From the NCBI RefSeq assembly GCF_033568475.1, contig NW_027331833.1:6262001-6326000 (forward strand): 64,000 bases of DNA. The letters run 5' to 3'. This document shows, piece after piece, positions 33,870-46,773 of this stretch (the stretch's first letter is position 1; each line of letters begins with the position of its first letter). The stretch comes from Henckelia pumila (lineage: Eukaryota; Streptophyta; Magnoliopsida; Lamiales; Gesneriaceae). The notes beneath the pieces were generated by a model. It did not search any database, was not told where the DNA came from, and saw nothing but the letters and a program-made list of their open reading frames with translations. The translations under genes and the position numbers were made by a program.

Positions 33870-34248
33870 TGGATCAATCTAGGGCCAAAATAAATTTTGG
33901 ACCATTAATGCTTTGTGATTCCTACCTGTGTCACTTCTCTGTGCTCAAACTCTTCTTTTTCTCCATATTTTGCCTACAACCAACCAAAAATCATGAGGAG
34001 TGATCCGAATGAAACAAATATGTAATAACTAAAAATGAATGGCCTTAACAACATGAAATCATGCAAAATGATACTATAAAACACGTAAGAACGAGTCATG
34101 TCAGTTTATGATGGGTAACGACCCAAATTTTACTATATCTTGGAACAAGAATATCTGACTTCTACTACAAGTCTCCAACAAGATTACTCCAAAAACTCCT
34201 ACTCTCGGTCATCTTGCTAACACGACATGCGCGATAGTGGGGGGCTTA
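33870..34248 (+). mobile_element. Remnant of the older LTR element and 3' end of a Tat-like element with purine tract
   Basis: The first part continues the remnant interrupted at 32131. From about 34110 the sequence resembles the non-coding tail of a Tat-like gypsy element, ending in ATAGTGGGGGGCTTA directly before the LTR at 34249, which is the expected polypurine tract. No coding is supported. Confidence 0.45.
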
Positions 34249-34680
34249 TGATGGGTTATTACCCAATTTGACTTTATCTTGGGCTCATGTTCAGTGACAC
34301 AATCCATTTGGGTCTCATATTATTTGGTTATTTATTTGGGCACTTTATAAAGATCCATAAATTTTTAAAAGCTCATAAGAGGCTCAAGCCCATGAAACTC
34401 TCTGACTATCTATAAATAGCTCAAGTTATTTCATTCTTAAGGTACACACTCTATAGTCCATTCTCCAGTTCTCTAGAACTTTTATTGGGCAAATACTGAC
34501 TTGAGCGTCAGAGTGTTTTTGCCGGAAAACCCCATGCACCACTCACTTTGCTTTGTGATGCAGGTAACAACCCACGAAGTTCGTTTTTTGAAACATCTCG
34601 AGTATTAATCCAACTATCCAGATCTTCTAAAGTTACCCAAACTTTATCTAATCGGGTAATATCAATTTTTTGCTACATCA
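34249..34680 (+). mobile_element. Right LTR of a Tat/Ogre-like element, unit 1
   Basis: 432 bp, TGATGGGTTATTACCC to GCTACATCA, matching 5556-5988. A purine tract precedes it, so it is a 3' LTR. Confidence 0.65.
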
Positions 34681-36501
34681 ATAATCATAAGATAATAGTA
34701 GTCATTATATACATGCTATATGTGTATCTACTTACCTAATTTAATTATATGTGTTTATAGGATCGGTATTGGGGGTTGTTACTCTCTGAAACTGCTCAAC
34801 AGGTGAATGCTAACTTACCAAGATCAAGTTGTTGTAGCAATTGACCCTTGAATCTACTAAGTTGAGTTTAGTTGAAGTTAGTCAACTAAACTGCTTTCCT
34901 AGCTCGTGTGTCTACGTTAATTTAACCAACTTTAAATAAGTGCGGAATGAGGTCGACTAATAGATTGAACTTATTTAAGATGACTTGAATGAATGTGTGA
35001 GTGCTTGACAGATACTAAACAACACAGGAATTTTTTTATGGATATGTTCGGAGTCAAATCTCCTATGTCACCTCTTCTTCTATCTCGAAAGTATTCACAC
35101 TAGAAGACTTTGACTATTATAACACTTTGCAACAGCTTACTCCAAGACTAGGACTTACACTCAACTGCATCCCAGAACTCCTAGACTCAAGAACTCCGCA
35201 CTCGACTGATTCTTGTTACAACGAGGTTTCCAACACCTTAATTGATAAACTAATACAACACTTTTATCACAACTCAACACTTAGCACAATATGATCCTAA
35301 GTGATCTGGTGCACTAATATGCATGCTTGTGTTCTTCAACTTCTTTATGAGTGTATATTTTTGAGTAAACTGAAAGTGTTCAGTTTACCTTTTGGTAGCT
35401 TTGAATATATTCACGAGTTCTTTATGAAGACGGATACTTCTTCAAGCATTACTTGATATCTATTTATACTCGGATTTGTAACGGCTCTTTCAAATTCAAA
35501 TGGTGGCCGTTATCTTTTCTTGTCATCGAACATCTTCTAGCATGATAGTACACTATTATGCTTTTGCTTTTGCAGCGTAAACTATGTACGGAAAAGTCTA
35601 TCCACAGAAATAAGATTGATGTAGTGAGTTCAGTTTGGGTCACAGTATTTGGATAGTTTCAGTCTTGTAGTTCAGCTTTGGTAATTTAGTTTGGCTCAGT
35701 AGAAGTAGTTTAGTTCTGAGAAATTTATTCAGTTTAGCTCCCTAAACTAAATTCAGTTTACTAAAAAAACACAATTTAGTTGACCTGCATACTTGATAAT
35801 TTCAGTTGGACTCTGGTCAAAGTCAACTCAATTTATGTCTGCAGTTTTGCTCGAAAACTTGTCCAGTCTTCTTCTTCAGTTTTGCCTGTGGACACGTGCA
35901 GTTTACCTCTGAATTTTGCTTATGTAATTTTGTCAACATGAAAACCACATATGTTCCAACATGTCTCAAGTAAAAATACTTCCCAATGAAATTTTCGGCG
36001 TGACGTTAAAAAAAGTGCGAGGTAGTACTTCTAGCACCAATTAGAAAACTAGTTGCTCTTTATTTTTCATTTTTTAATAGTATTTTTTTAAAAAGAGTAA
36101 AATTTATTTTAATACACATACTATTGATAAAATATCAAAATGATACATAAACTATTGAAAATTACTTGATTAATAAACGATCCAACTAAAAAAAATCGAT
36201 TTTATCCTTTAATAAAAAAATTTAAGTCCTATTTTTAGTAAATTCAACTAAAACCACATTTTATTTTCAAATTAATTTTTATTGATTAAAATTGTAAAAT
36301 TAAATTTATATTTATTAAAAAATTATAAGAAATAAGTATCTTAATATTTTTAAAATATTTTTATATTTTACTCATTCATAAATTATTTATTAAAATATAA
36401 TATAATTTTAAAATATTAATAAATATACAATAAAATTATATTTTTTCGTTTTTCTATCTATATCAAATCATCATCATTTTTGATATAAAAATTTGATATA
36501 G
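34681..36501. other. Non-coding, probably retroelement-derived sequence
   Basis: No gene is seen. The right part (up to about 35961, where TGTTGGAACATATG reads on the minus strand) may be an LTR in minus orientation, possibly reaching TGTTACTCTCTG near 34777. Neither target-site duplication nor primer site supports this. 36050-36480 is simple AT-rich sequence. Confidence 0.3.
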
Positions 36502-37527
36502 CGTTAGGATCGTGAGCGTATGTAAAGAGGGGAGGGGTGAATACACACTTAGTATAATTTTGAAAACGTTAAACTGGTTTAGCAGCTCGAATCGAAAATA
36601 TTTTGCTTAAATATATTATGCTCTAAAGAACTGATCTGGATCAGGCGAAATATTTCTTTCGTACAAAATTGAACTGGATAGCTACGGCAGATTAAGTAAA
36701 TAAATGAAGTAAGTAAAATTAGGGAACAAGAGATTTTTATGAAAGTTCGAATTAAAACTTCTACGTCTCCCCTTATTCATTTTTTAGAAGAATTTCACTA
36801 GAAGAATTTGATTTACATAACAACTTGTACAAATCCGATCAAATCAACCATTAAAAAGAACTCAATATCAACTTCTCTAATCTGATCAAAACTCTGATTG
36901 AGTTACAACTTAGATTCAGTAAGGGATATGCTTCAACAAATTGGTCTGACGTTCACAGAATGATTTCAATCAATTGATCTGATAAAGCAATAAGCTTGAA
37001 TTCTAAGTTTGATCTTTGATCTACTTCTTGTTTGTGTATATAATCTAAAAGTTTTCTTATAAAGGCTTGATGATCTGAATTACGAGAGCAAGATTTATGA
37101 ATTTCTGAGTGTCAACAAGTATTTATAGGTTGTATTCAATGTTAAAAAAAGTAGCCGGTAGAATATTTGTCTATGTTATATCTGACATTCAATCAGGAGA
37201 TGCCACGTGTCCTCGTACCCTTTCCAAATATAGTGGAGAAATTTTAATCATTGTCGAGTACGGAAAATAACGTTCATATCACAATAAATTTTCTTGTCTT
37301 TTAGTCTAACAACTCGGATGAGATTAGGTTGTGTAGATTGATCTGATCCCTTCTTTATCTTGTCTGATTGACGATTATTTTAGAAGAGATAACTTATCCA
37401 GATCAATATACCAGACTTTCTTAATATTAGAACGATTTGAGCCAAAGTACTTTGTTCTTGATTTTGTTTTATCTTATCCGATTGCTCTGGTTTATCATCA
37501 CCAAAATTAAAAGCATATACTTCAACA
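36502..37527 (-). mobile_element. 3' LTR of a SIRE-like copia element (minus strand), unit 1
   Basis: On the minus strand it starts TGTTGAAGTATATGC after the purine run GGGGGAGGGAAAT (37540-37528), and ends CCTAACG at 36502 (expected CCTAACA, one base off). The length is 1026 bp. The purine tract plus TGTTGAAG start is typical of SIRE-type copia LTRs as I remember them. Confidence 0.5.
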
Positions 37528-37642
37528 ATTTCCCTCCCCCTGTTGGTGATGTCAAAACTAGGTAACATATTTATAGAACAAATTTATTATAGATCATAAA
37601 TCATCCAGTAGATCTTGTCAAGTCAAGTAAAGAAAATAGAAT

Positions 37643-38940
37643 CTATCTTCTGGGAGTTTGGTAGTGACTTGACCCTCCGTAACCTCTACTTCGGTCTTGA
37701 CTGCCGGAAGGTCCTCTGTCATCTGTATTGATTGGTCTTTTGGGTGGAGGAAAATTTTTTCGTGATGAAGAAGCTCCTTTTTTCCACTTTTTGTCATCAC
37801 CATAATGTTGGAGAAAATCCATAATCTCCGTGAGCTATGTGCCAAAGGTAGACCGCATTTCCTGAAATTGATCTTGCATTGAAGTATGTACACTGTTGAT
37901 ATGACAAATTGTGTCCACATTTCCCCTGACTTGGAGATTATGCATGTGTTGAATGGAGGCAGACAAAGCTTCAATCTTTCCAATGACTATCTGCTTGAAT
38001 TCATCAATGTCAGGAGAAGTGAGAGCTTTATCCATATGAAAAAAAAATATAGCATCAGTCAACTTCCCTAGATCAGCAGTAATTAATTTTGTTTGTTGAG
38101 GAATCAATGAGGGTGTAGGAACTAGAGAATTGTCTTCAACAATTGGTAACTCCGGATCAATTTCAGTTACAATAATGTCTTGTATACCAATTGGAGAAGG
38201 AACATAAATATCTTCAATAATCTCAATCGAATCTTGATCAGATGGTGAAGATGATAGAGAAGCTTCCTCAATTTTCGTGTCTTATTGATTGATTATAGGA
38301 GGATTTGGTACAACTACCAGAGCAAGCTCAATCAAATCAACATCTTCATATGAATCATTTGTATTTAATATCAGAATAGATGTTATGACATGAATAATTG
38401 CATGAAATGGATCTGATGTAGGAAAATAAATGTCGTCAATGGTCTTCAACATATCATATGTTTATGTTAGTGATAGTTCAGGCAAATGATTTGAAAGTTG
38501 ATCATATCGATCTTGCTGAGGGTTCATAATCTCTGATTGTTCTGTAAAAGTAATCTTGTCTTGATTAGAAAAATCTTGATATGCAGAAGTTTCAACCGGA
38601 ACAGGTTCGACCAGAGCAAGAGCATTTTCAGGGTCAAATTGTTCTAGCTCAGAGGATTGCTCTTAAGTTTGATTGAAATCAATTGGTTCTTCAGTGATGG
38701 ACAAATTTAGATCCTGGGGCATGTTCTTGACAATCATTTCTAGAAATAAAGCATCCATTTTGAGTTGACTCATCACAATAGATTCGTCAAAAGCATTTGA
38801 CTGCGAGGATTATACTGAGCTTACTTGTATCTCAGAAGTTGCCGCAACATACTCTCCTTTATCATTGTGGCAATGAATTCTTTGCGTTGAAGGGCTTGAG
38901 ATATGTCTTTGGTTTCAACCCACTCTAAGATCTTTTGTTC
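37643..38940 (-). pseudogene. Decayed accessory ORF of a retroelement, unit 1
   Basis: One minus-strand frame runs from about 38820 to a TAG at 37643-37645, interrupted by five in-frame stops (38810, 38663, 38462, 38282, 37835). A shifted frame extends it to about 38940 and contains Q-K-I-L-E-W-V-E-T. The C-terminus is basic and rich in Ser, Arg and Gly (G-D-D-K-K-W-K-K-G-A, then S-R-G-Y-G-G-S-S). It lies directly upstream of the purine tract and LTR at 37540-36502, where SIRE-type elements carry an extra ORF. I recall similar hypothetical proteins from Lamiales genomes. Function unknown. At 38941 it abuts copia RT on the opposite strand. Confidence 0.55.
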
Positions 38941-39910
38941 AACATCATTGGAACGAATAAAGAAATTCAAGAAGTTATGATGTACTTGAAGGAAGAATTC
39001 GAAATGAAGGATCTTGAAAAAACCAAGTATTGTCTGGGTTTGCAAATCGAACAAAAAGAATGTGGAATTTTTGTTCACCAGGCAAATTATACAGAAAAGA
39101 TCCTTAAACATTTTAATATGGATAAATCAAATCCATTAAGTACTCCAATGGTTGTAAGATCATTAAACATAGAAAAGGATCCATTCCGTCCATGTGAAGA
39201 TGATGAAGTTATTCTTGGTCCAGAAGTACCATATCTAAGTGCCATTGGTGTCCTTATGTATCTTGCAAATTGCACTAGATCTGATATATCTTTTGCTGTA
39301 AATTTATTGGCAAGATTCAGTTCATATCCAACAAAGAGGCACTGGAACGGAATTAAACATATATTCCGTTATCTACGAGGAACGACAGATTTGGGACTTT
39401 TGTACTCAAAAGACACCAATCAAAGTATCATTGGTTATGCTGATGCTGGATATTTATCTGATCCACATAAGGCACGTTTCCAAACCGGATATGTATTTAC
39501 TCGTGGAGGCACGTTCACAGAAACAAACACTCGTAACAACTTCATTAAATCACGCCGAGATTATTGCATTACATGAAGCAAGTCATGAATGTATGTGGTT
39601 AAAGTCAATGACCAAAAATATTCAAATATCGTGTGGATTGACAGTAGACAAGAAGTCTGTGACACTGTATGAAGATAATGCTGCATGTATTGCTCAAATG
39701 AAATAAGGATACATCAAAAGTGACAGAACCAAACATATACCCCCAAAGTTCTTTGCCTACAATCAAGAGCTTGAGAAGAATAAAGATATTGATATCTGTT
39801 ACATTCAATCAAGTGGAAACTCATCAGATCTCTTCACAAAGGCACTTTCCACGACGATATTCAGAAAGCATATATACAACATTGGGATGCGCAATCTACG
39901 GAATATATGA
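38941..39910 (+). pseudogene. Ty1/copia RT/RNase H fragment, unit 1
   Basis: It starts just after the RT catalytic Y-V-D-D would be (I-I-G-T, then F-E-M-K-D-L and Y-C-L-G-L-Q-I-E) and continues into RNase H (Y-A-D-A-G-Y-L-S-D-P). A frameshift near 39530 and a GAA-to-TAA-type stop at 39704-39706 disable it. The C-terminus D-L-F-T-K-A-L and M-R-N-L-R-N-I ends at the TGA at 39908. It belongs to a different copia lineage from families A and B, with a short LTR (40076-40376). Confidence 0.85.
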
Positions 39911-40066
39911 AGAATCACTCATGTTAACATGAGGGGGAGTTTACGTGGCTGCACTCTTTTTTCCTTACTATGACTTTTATCCCACTGGGTTTTTCCTAAT
40001 AAGGTTTTTAACGAGGCAGTATAAAACACGTAATGAAGACAGTCATCATATCACGATCATCATCAC

Positions 40067-40376
40067 AAGGGGGAGTGTTGAAAAATATATTATTATTATT
40101 ATTATGTTGAATATTGAATATTGAATGTTGAATGTTGAATATTGAGTTATAAAATGTGAAAAATTAGTGTGTGATGATGTAGATGATTATGTATTAATTT
40201 TTGGACTAATCTCAAATGTGGATCTATAAATAGGGCTTCATTTGTGATGAAAAATACAATTGAGTTGAGAGAAAAATATTATAAAGTATAGAATTTGATA
40301 TATTTTGAGTTTTAAATTTTTTACTTTTTACCATAAATTTTTACTTTTTCACAACAATTATATCAATATTTCAACA
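40067..40376 (+). mobile_element. Polypurine tract and 301-bp 3' LTR of the copia fragment, unit 1
   Basis: AAGGGGGAG (40067-40075) leads directly into TGTTGAAAAATA (40076). The LTR ends ATTTCAACA at 40376, giving perfect 8-bp terminal inverted repeats TGTTGAAA/TTTCAACA. A TATA box TATAAATAG lies at 40225. Near the start is a run of heptamers TTGAATA/TTGAATG (about 40104-40146) after an ATT repeat. Confidence 0.85.
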
Positions 40377-41594
40377 CTATAATATTATAAACTCAATTAT
40401 ATAAATAATGACCATTATTTCACACATGCAATGCCTGCGTGTATACTTCACTAGTATGAGTAGTGAATCACTAATGAATTATAATATTTGTTAAAAACGA
40501 CAAAGAAAAAGAAAAATCATATTCCTAAGTACATTGGTGCCAGTATATCATGGGCTCTGCAATTATAAAAGAGCAGCAAAGAAAAACCACGTTCGTCTCT
40601 ACTGCTAAAACACCAATAAATACTATTCTGGTTCGACTTTTTTTTTTTTTTTTTTTTTTTTTGTCATTGATCTTTTTGTTTCTAAATTTTTTTTTTGTTT
40701 CTAATTATTTTTGTTTCTAATTATTTGAATAGAACTAAGTTGTGGATCTATGGCTTCCACAATTTAGGCGGCGGAGCTGGGGTTCACGGCGTACTAAGAA
40801 CATACAGGTAGGTAAATTGCCTTCTACCAGAATTACTAATTCATGCTACAATTGTTAATTTTCTTATCTCGTACTATAGATCGTGTAATGACTTTTAAAT
40901 TAGTAATAATATTTGAATTATTGGGGTGTTAAAAATTAATTTGTTTTGTTCAATAGAAAACCTACAGTTCTGGTTTTATAAAGACTTCCGTACCGTGTGT
41001 AATATGATTATTCCAAGGCCAAACAATTTTAAATAAATTTATTCGGTGTCCATTGGTTAATCTACGATTTTTGTTGCAAATGGCAAAAATAATTTATCGA
41101 ATTATATTAAAAGGAATAAGAAGCTATATAACTTAGGATCAAGCGAAGGAGGTTTTGGTCCAATAAAATTTTCGAGTCGGTAAAATACATGAATTTCTTA
41201 CTAGTGACCCTCTCTTGACCAATAAGTCAAAAGTTCGATTATCTTATCAATATCTTTTCGAACGAGTTTGTCCGATACGATTTACCTAACTTATTGCATT
41301 AGCATGAGGTTAATCTTGTGCACGTAAAAAAGTAACGACGACATATTTTCTTGTCGTTGAAAAAACGAGAGAGACAGAAATCTTTCAAAGAATTGCCATT
41401 TTGAACTCAAATTGTATGCAAGAGCTAGTGTTGCCTATTATTTTAAATGTTATAAATAATGTTCTACATTAAACCCACCAAAAAATTATTAAAATTTCCT
41501 ACGAATCAAGAAGAAAAATAACAAAGTTATCTGAGGTCTGCTGGCACAGAGAAAATGGTTAGGATCCCTTCCAATTATCATACTATCTTGTAAC
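40377..41594. other. Intergenic DNA downstream of the ATX copy, unit 1
   Basis: It contains a T run of about 24 at 40640-40663. A TATA-like ATTATAAAAG lies at 40562, followed by a possible non-coding exon ending CATACAG|GTAGGT at 40807. No coding frame follows, so a gene is not claimed. The part next to 41595 is probably the ATX 3'UTR and polyadenylation region. Confidence 0.4.
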
Positions 41595-42238
41595 CTAATT
41601 CATGAACTTCCGACAGCTTGAAGCTTTACACATGCAAGGGACTTTAAACTCATCGGGTTCATCTGGATCGAACAAATAATCGTACCTGCCACGATGCAAC
41701 AAAGCAATTCGTGAATTAAAGTAATTACACTGTGTTACCGCATTTTATAAAGAGAGAGATGTACGTTAATTCGTCACCGGCAGGCACGTTTGCCTTGGCG
41801 ATTAGTACAATCCGGCTTTCATCATCGCCTACACTCATGATCCTCGCATAGCAATTGGGCATACACTGTAAGAAATGGCAGTGGTTTCAACTAGAATCAA
41901 CTCAAACAATGCATCAAGAAAAGGGATGGATAGATGGGTGAAATATTGTGGGGGGAACTTACCGAATGGTTGATCAACCGAGCGATATTTCCTGCATCTG
42001 TGGCATCAACTACCACTTCTTCACTGATTTTGAATAACTGGAGCAAAAATAAACGAATTTTAACTCGACGATCTTGGTTTGAAGAAATGAGGTCGTGTGG
42101 GAAAGAAAACAGCGGTAGAACCAGCAAGGGATAAAGAGAATGGCACCCTTCTAACATGAGAAAATTAATTTTTTATCGGTAAAAGTTCGAAACTCACATA
42201 GCAGTCTTTGCCCTCCGCTCGATAGCGTACTTCCCTAA
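41595..42238 (-). pseudogene. Truncated copy of the ATX3/4/5-type gene 3' end, unit 1
   Basis: Three whole exons are present on the minus strand: 42037-41963, 41865-41765 and 41685-41595 (stop TAG at 41597-41595). The first 41 bases of the exon before them are at 42238-42198, with its intact donor. They encode [28 protein letters not shown] and the post-SET C-M-C..C motif, as in the gene at 62675-63943. The copy stops at the duplication junction, so it lacks most of SET and everything upstream and cannot make an enzyme. Confidence 0.92.
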
Positions 42239-42255
42239 AATTAATTTTTTATCGG
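42239..42255. other. Templated filler at the tandem-duplication junction
   Basis: Between CTTCCCTAA (unit 1 right end) and CGAACCGCTCG (unit 2 left end) stand the bases AATTAATTTTTTATCGG. The same bases occur about 75 bp to the left in the ATX intron (near 42164-42180). The filler then joins unit 2 through a GG shared with the bases before 30237. Confidence 0.85.
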
Positions 42256-44146
42256 CGAACCGCTCGAATTGTCCTAAGCGTAAATTATGGTTTAGATTCC
42301 TACCTTTGGTTTCCTCCCTACATCTCCATCCCGATCATCCATGTGTGAGTCATCTGAATGATTATCGAGTAAATGTTTACAGTAAAGCATGAAAAAAAAC
42401 ATTTTTATGAACGAAGTGAGTTGGTTGTGACTATAGTAAAACATGTTTTTGGACGGGCTGGGAGAAGTCTTGGCTTTTCTTACCAAAATATTCATGTGTA
42501 TGGACGGGCTGAGAGAAATCTTGGCTTTTCATACCATCCATAGGGCAAGATGGGTTGGGAGATATCCTGACTTCCTTGCGACATAGTGCACTGCAGCCAT
42601 GATCGAGATCGAAACCACAAAGTCACAATTCAAGGATATAAGTTCACAGTTACAGTTCAAAATTTATATGATCATGTTTCAGTACAGTTTATGCAGTTAC
42701 ATTGATTATGTTCGACTTAGCCATGCATATGTTCCATTCATGTTCACTTCCTTTTTAGAAATCTTTTGTTTAAGATAAGATCACAAAGTATTTTATTACA
42801 AGCTATTTTAATATTTGTGTGCATGTATTTATGTAGTACTCGTTATTTCTCCCATATTCTTGTTGGGCCCCTAGGCTCACTCACTACATCTACTTGGTGC
42901 AGGTATATGTTATCATTGAGATTGAGGGGCAGGACTATCGAGCGGACTGTGATGCGGGCACGGCACATCCTCCGACCTATGCTAGTCTTCCGCAAAAGTT
43001 TATTTTAACATTTTATAGTATTTTATCCTGTTACTTGGATTAATATAAACGTAAAGATTTATTGATCGTCTTTGGGCATGTAAATATCAAATTATATTAT
43101 TTATGGACGTTTGGAAGGTTGCATCTTTTTCTCCGGTTCTTGTTCATTTCCCGGTCTAGTTTATTTAATATTGTTGGTTGTATATTTTTTTTGTTGCTGT
43201 CTGTGTCAGACGGGTTTAAATATAAATAGACAGGTCATGCCGAAATTTTTTCTTAAAATCCGCATTTTCTCAAATCATGCTTTTGACGGAATTCCCTAAT
43301 CTATCAATATACTATATTGAGCTATATTAATCTAATTAACGAATTGTAATAACCAAGTCTCCTTGTGTTATTTAACAATTGCAATTGCATTAACGATTTG
43401 TGGAATCCTATAGCTTTTGACCTGGTGGACTATGACTATCAACATGTACCCAACCTCATATCTCTATGCAAGTTGTAGATCCATGGATTATATTACCCTA
43501 TCATGTCATAAAATATCCTCTCGGTATCAATTATAACACATAAAATCAATTCGAAGTTGATCAATCTCCAAGATTTCAATAAACAAAATAATATAATCAA
43601 GAATTCTTAAAAATCAAATTCAATCTTCAAAATAAATCAAAACAAAGTTTTGGGGGTAGGATCCCCTAAATCCCAACAAATAAAAGAAATCTAAGAAGAA
43701 AAGAAAACTAGTGTTTGCGGTTGTTGTTCTTTCTCGAGTTCTTCACGATCTTCCCTCTTCAAGTTATTCTTTGATGGCGGCCGCTTCTCTGTTGCGTCTC
43801 TGAAGTCCAACCCTCAAAACGTTAGTCTTTGTTCTATTTATGTGGCCCAAGACTCCTTCCTTTCTGAATCAAGATCAAAATATTTTTTTCCTTTTTGCGG
43901 GCGCTCTAGGGCATTAAAAAATGGCCGTCCGAGTGCACCCCTACATTGTCCCAGGGTCAATTTTCATTGCTGGTGCTCTCGGGCGGTAAAATATTGATAC
44001 TAGGGCACGGCCCTATGTTGTTCCAGCGCGCAATATTTTTGAAAAAATCATAACTTGAGTTCTAACCGTCGGATCGAGCTGAAATTTTGACAGCAGTTTT
44101 AAAACATCCTAAACTATAATCGGAATGGTGAAGATTGGATTTGGAT
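42256..44146 (+). mobile_element. Gypsy-like LTR part and LTR remnant, unit 2
   Basis: Copy of 30236-32131 with occasional substitutions (for example GGGCCCCTAGG against GGGCCACTAGG near 42867) and single-base indels. Non-coding. Confidence 0.5.
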
Positions 44147-44908
44147 TGTAGTGACCCTTACCTGGATCACCTACTAAATAGAACTTAGGCATGCAATTAA
44201 CTTAATTAAATGGATATCAGAATAAAACTGCGAAAACCATAAACATTATACAATCCCAAGGCAAGGAATCTGTAAATAACCAAATATTATACAACCAGAT
44301 TGAACAACTGTATCAATCCAATAACAACAGAAATAAAACCTAGGCGAAGCTCCAGCTGACCAACCACTGCCTAGCCCCTCTTGGATCCACCCGCCTCATC
44401 CAATCGCAAACCTGCCCAATGGAATAGGGTGTCCAGAAACACAGAGTACGAGACGTGAGCATAAAACGCTCAGTACGAGAGTATGAGTATACATGCATGC
44501 AAAGTGAACTCCCTATAGACTCGAGGTCAAGGATCAGATAACAGAGACAGACCGGGCCCTGGTATGTAGCACGATGTGCCGTCGCTTCAGGAGGTGACTC
44601 CCATACCATAATACCAGTGGATATGCCGGACCCAAATCGATGGAAGTCCAACCACTAACAGGAAAGGGAAAAACCCTACTAACAGACATCTCGAAGGAGA
44701 TAGCTCAGTATGCAACAACAGAAATAAAACCTAGGCGAAACTCCAGCTGACCAACCACTGCCTAGCCCCTCTTGGATCCACCCGCCTCATCCAATCACAA
44801 ACCTGCCCAATGGAATAGGGTGTCCAGAAACACAGAGTACGAGACGTGAGCATAAAATGCTCAGTATGAGAGTATGAGTATACATGCATGCAAAGTGAAC
44901 TCCCTATA

Positions 44909-46772
44909 TGTAAGAGTGGGTGCCCAGTGAGCCAACTGTGTGGCTATGGGCTTTGTTGACTCTTTGTATAAACAATCTTTTGATTAATATTATTTACACT
45001 TTTATGGCAATGACTTTATATTACTTCATATTGTTATATTGTGATATACTATTGTTGTTTTGATAAAGACCTTGAATATACTATAGTGTATGTAAGATGT
45101 GGTAGAACATGGAGATGTCTATCATGAAATACATCTTATAGTCACTGTATATTCTAAAACCGTTCCTAGTCGATTGAGCCGTCCGATAATAAGGATAAGG
45201 ATCGCTCGAGTTTGAGACTAGCATTTGCGATGCGGAGTACCACGTTTCATTGGTAGGGAACATGGAGATGTTCGAAGCATGCAAATGGATATTCATAGGA
45301 TGAATAGTCGAACTACCCTATCCGGACTTTCCAAGTGGTTATCACTTATCGAGTGGATAAAGTCCGCGGTTTTGGTTGTACACCATTAGTCCTTACGACT
45401 TGAAACATCATGGAGACTCTATATGCTAGCACTGTGCTTTGACTCGTTTACCGACTCTGAGGGGGTCATCAGGTGTCGAGATTGGGTACAGTTACGACAC
45501 ATATAGGAGTCAATGCATTGTTGTCAAGGATTCACCACATACTTGCGAGTGTGGATATCCTATGCGATCTGAGGAGATATTAGTGTGACAAATCTCTGGC
45601 CAGAGTACTTGATGTGATTTAAGAAATGGTTTCTTAGTAGCACATGCGATGTCACTAATTTGATCTTCAAGATGTATTGCATAGTTATCGAATCTTGAGC
45701 GACTCTCGATATACCAATGGTTGTTGATTCGATCGGGATATTTGGATGAAGGGACCGTACTGTACGCTAACCAAAATCTACTGGTTCTTGTAGGCACTAT
45801 CAGTGATACCTAGGGAATCATGGGGCGATGTTGCTAGGCGCTTTACCATGATTCGTTGGGCAAGTCGGAAAGTGTTGTTCCGAGTCACAAGGAGTTGTGA
45901 GCCCACGGCTAGCTGTATCCCTGAACCATTGAGGGTCACACAGTGTAATGGAGTTTTAATCCCCGTTGAGATAGTTAAATTTAAAGAGTTAAATTTAATG
46001 AACTAAGGAGTTGGACTTCTTAAATAAGAGTAAGGGAGTAGGATTTCCTAAAATGACATAGGGATGGACATTTTTGGAAACCACTGAATTCGGATTCAGG
46101 AAAATTTATTTTGACTTTAAAACGTGCAGAAATGGTTTCTGTGCACATTGGTGAAATCGTTTCATCAATCGGAGTCACGATGAATTTTATATTAATTTCT
46201 GAACGAGTGGGCTTTGCTTGTCGGGCCCCAGCTTATGACTAATGGGCCCTAAGGTGTTAGTGGCCTGCATTATAAATAGGTTATTTCAGTACAGAAATTA
46301 TATACAACAGGTCATAATTTTTGAGACAGAGCAAAAATCGAAACCCTTCTCTCTCAAAGAATTTTCGGCCGTCCCCCTCCTGCTCTGCCCGAGAAAATTC
46401 CGGTCTGTGATTTTGAATCGCAGTAAGGAATAACGAATCAAATTCGTGTATTCTCTTCGCAGAAAACTTCTGATAGATTTTCTAGTGCAATCTATCAGAG
46501 GGATTAAACCTCTGTTCGTGGACCTGATTGAAGGCGTTCATCGGTTCCAGGGAGAGACAACAAGAGCAGAATTGTTCTGTTGGTGTCCATTAATCTCGTT
46601 GCGAGATTTGAGGTAAAATTTATTTAATTGTTATTTAAATTTTACACACACGTAATTCAATCGATGAACGGTTGATACCCATACCATGGAAACGTTCCAT
46701 GAAAAATTTTTAAACTTCCGCTGCACCGGGTATCAATCGTAATTGGTCTGGGAACTCGCCAGTTTTCCAACA
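44909..46772 (+). mobile_element. 5' LTR of family B
   Basis: 1864 bp, TGTAAGAGTGGGTGCCC to GTTTTCCAACA. It differs from the 3' LTR at AGTCCGCGG (AGTTCGCGG in the 3' copy), in three 1-base length differences near 46062-46380, and in one AC repeat unit near 46650. Confidence 0.95.
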
Positions 46773-46773
46773 G

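Larger units (their letters stand above)
30236..42238. repeat. Unit 1 of a 12.0-kb tandem duplication
   Basis: The sequence from GCGAACCGCTCGAATTG at 30236 to CTTCCCTAA at 42238 recurs in the same order and orientation at 42256-63318, once the family B insertion (44909-53996) is removed. Offsets are about 12019 before the insertion and 21103 after it, falling to 21080 near the right end. The copies differ by only a few substitutions and small indels per kb. Unit 1 ends inside an ATX exon. Confidence 0.93.

Noticed and set aside
38941..39910. Functional host gene derived from copia RT
   Set aside because: A frameshift and an internal stop are present in both copies, the catalytic motif is missing, and an LTR follows directly.
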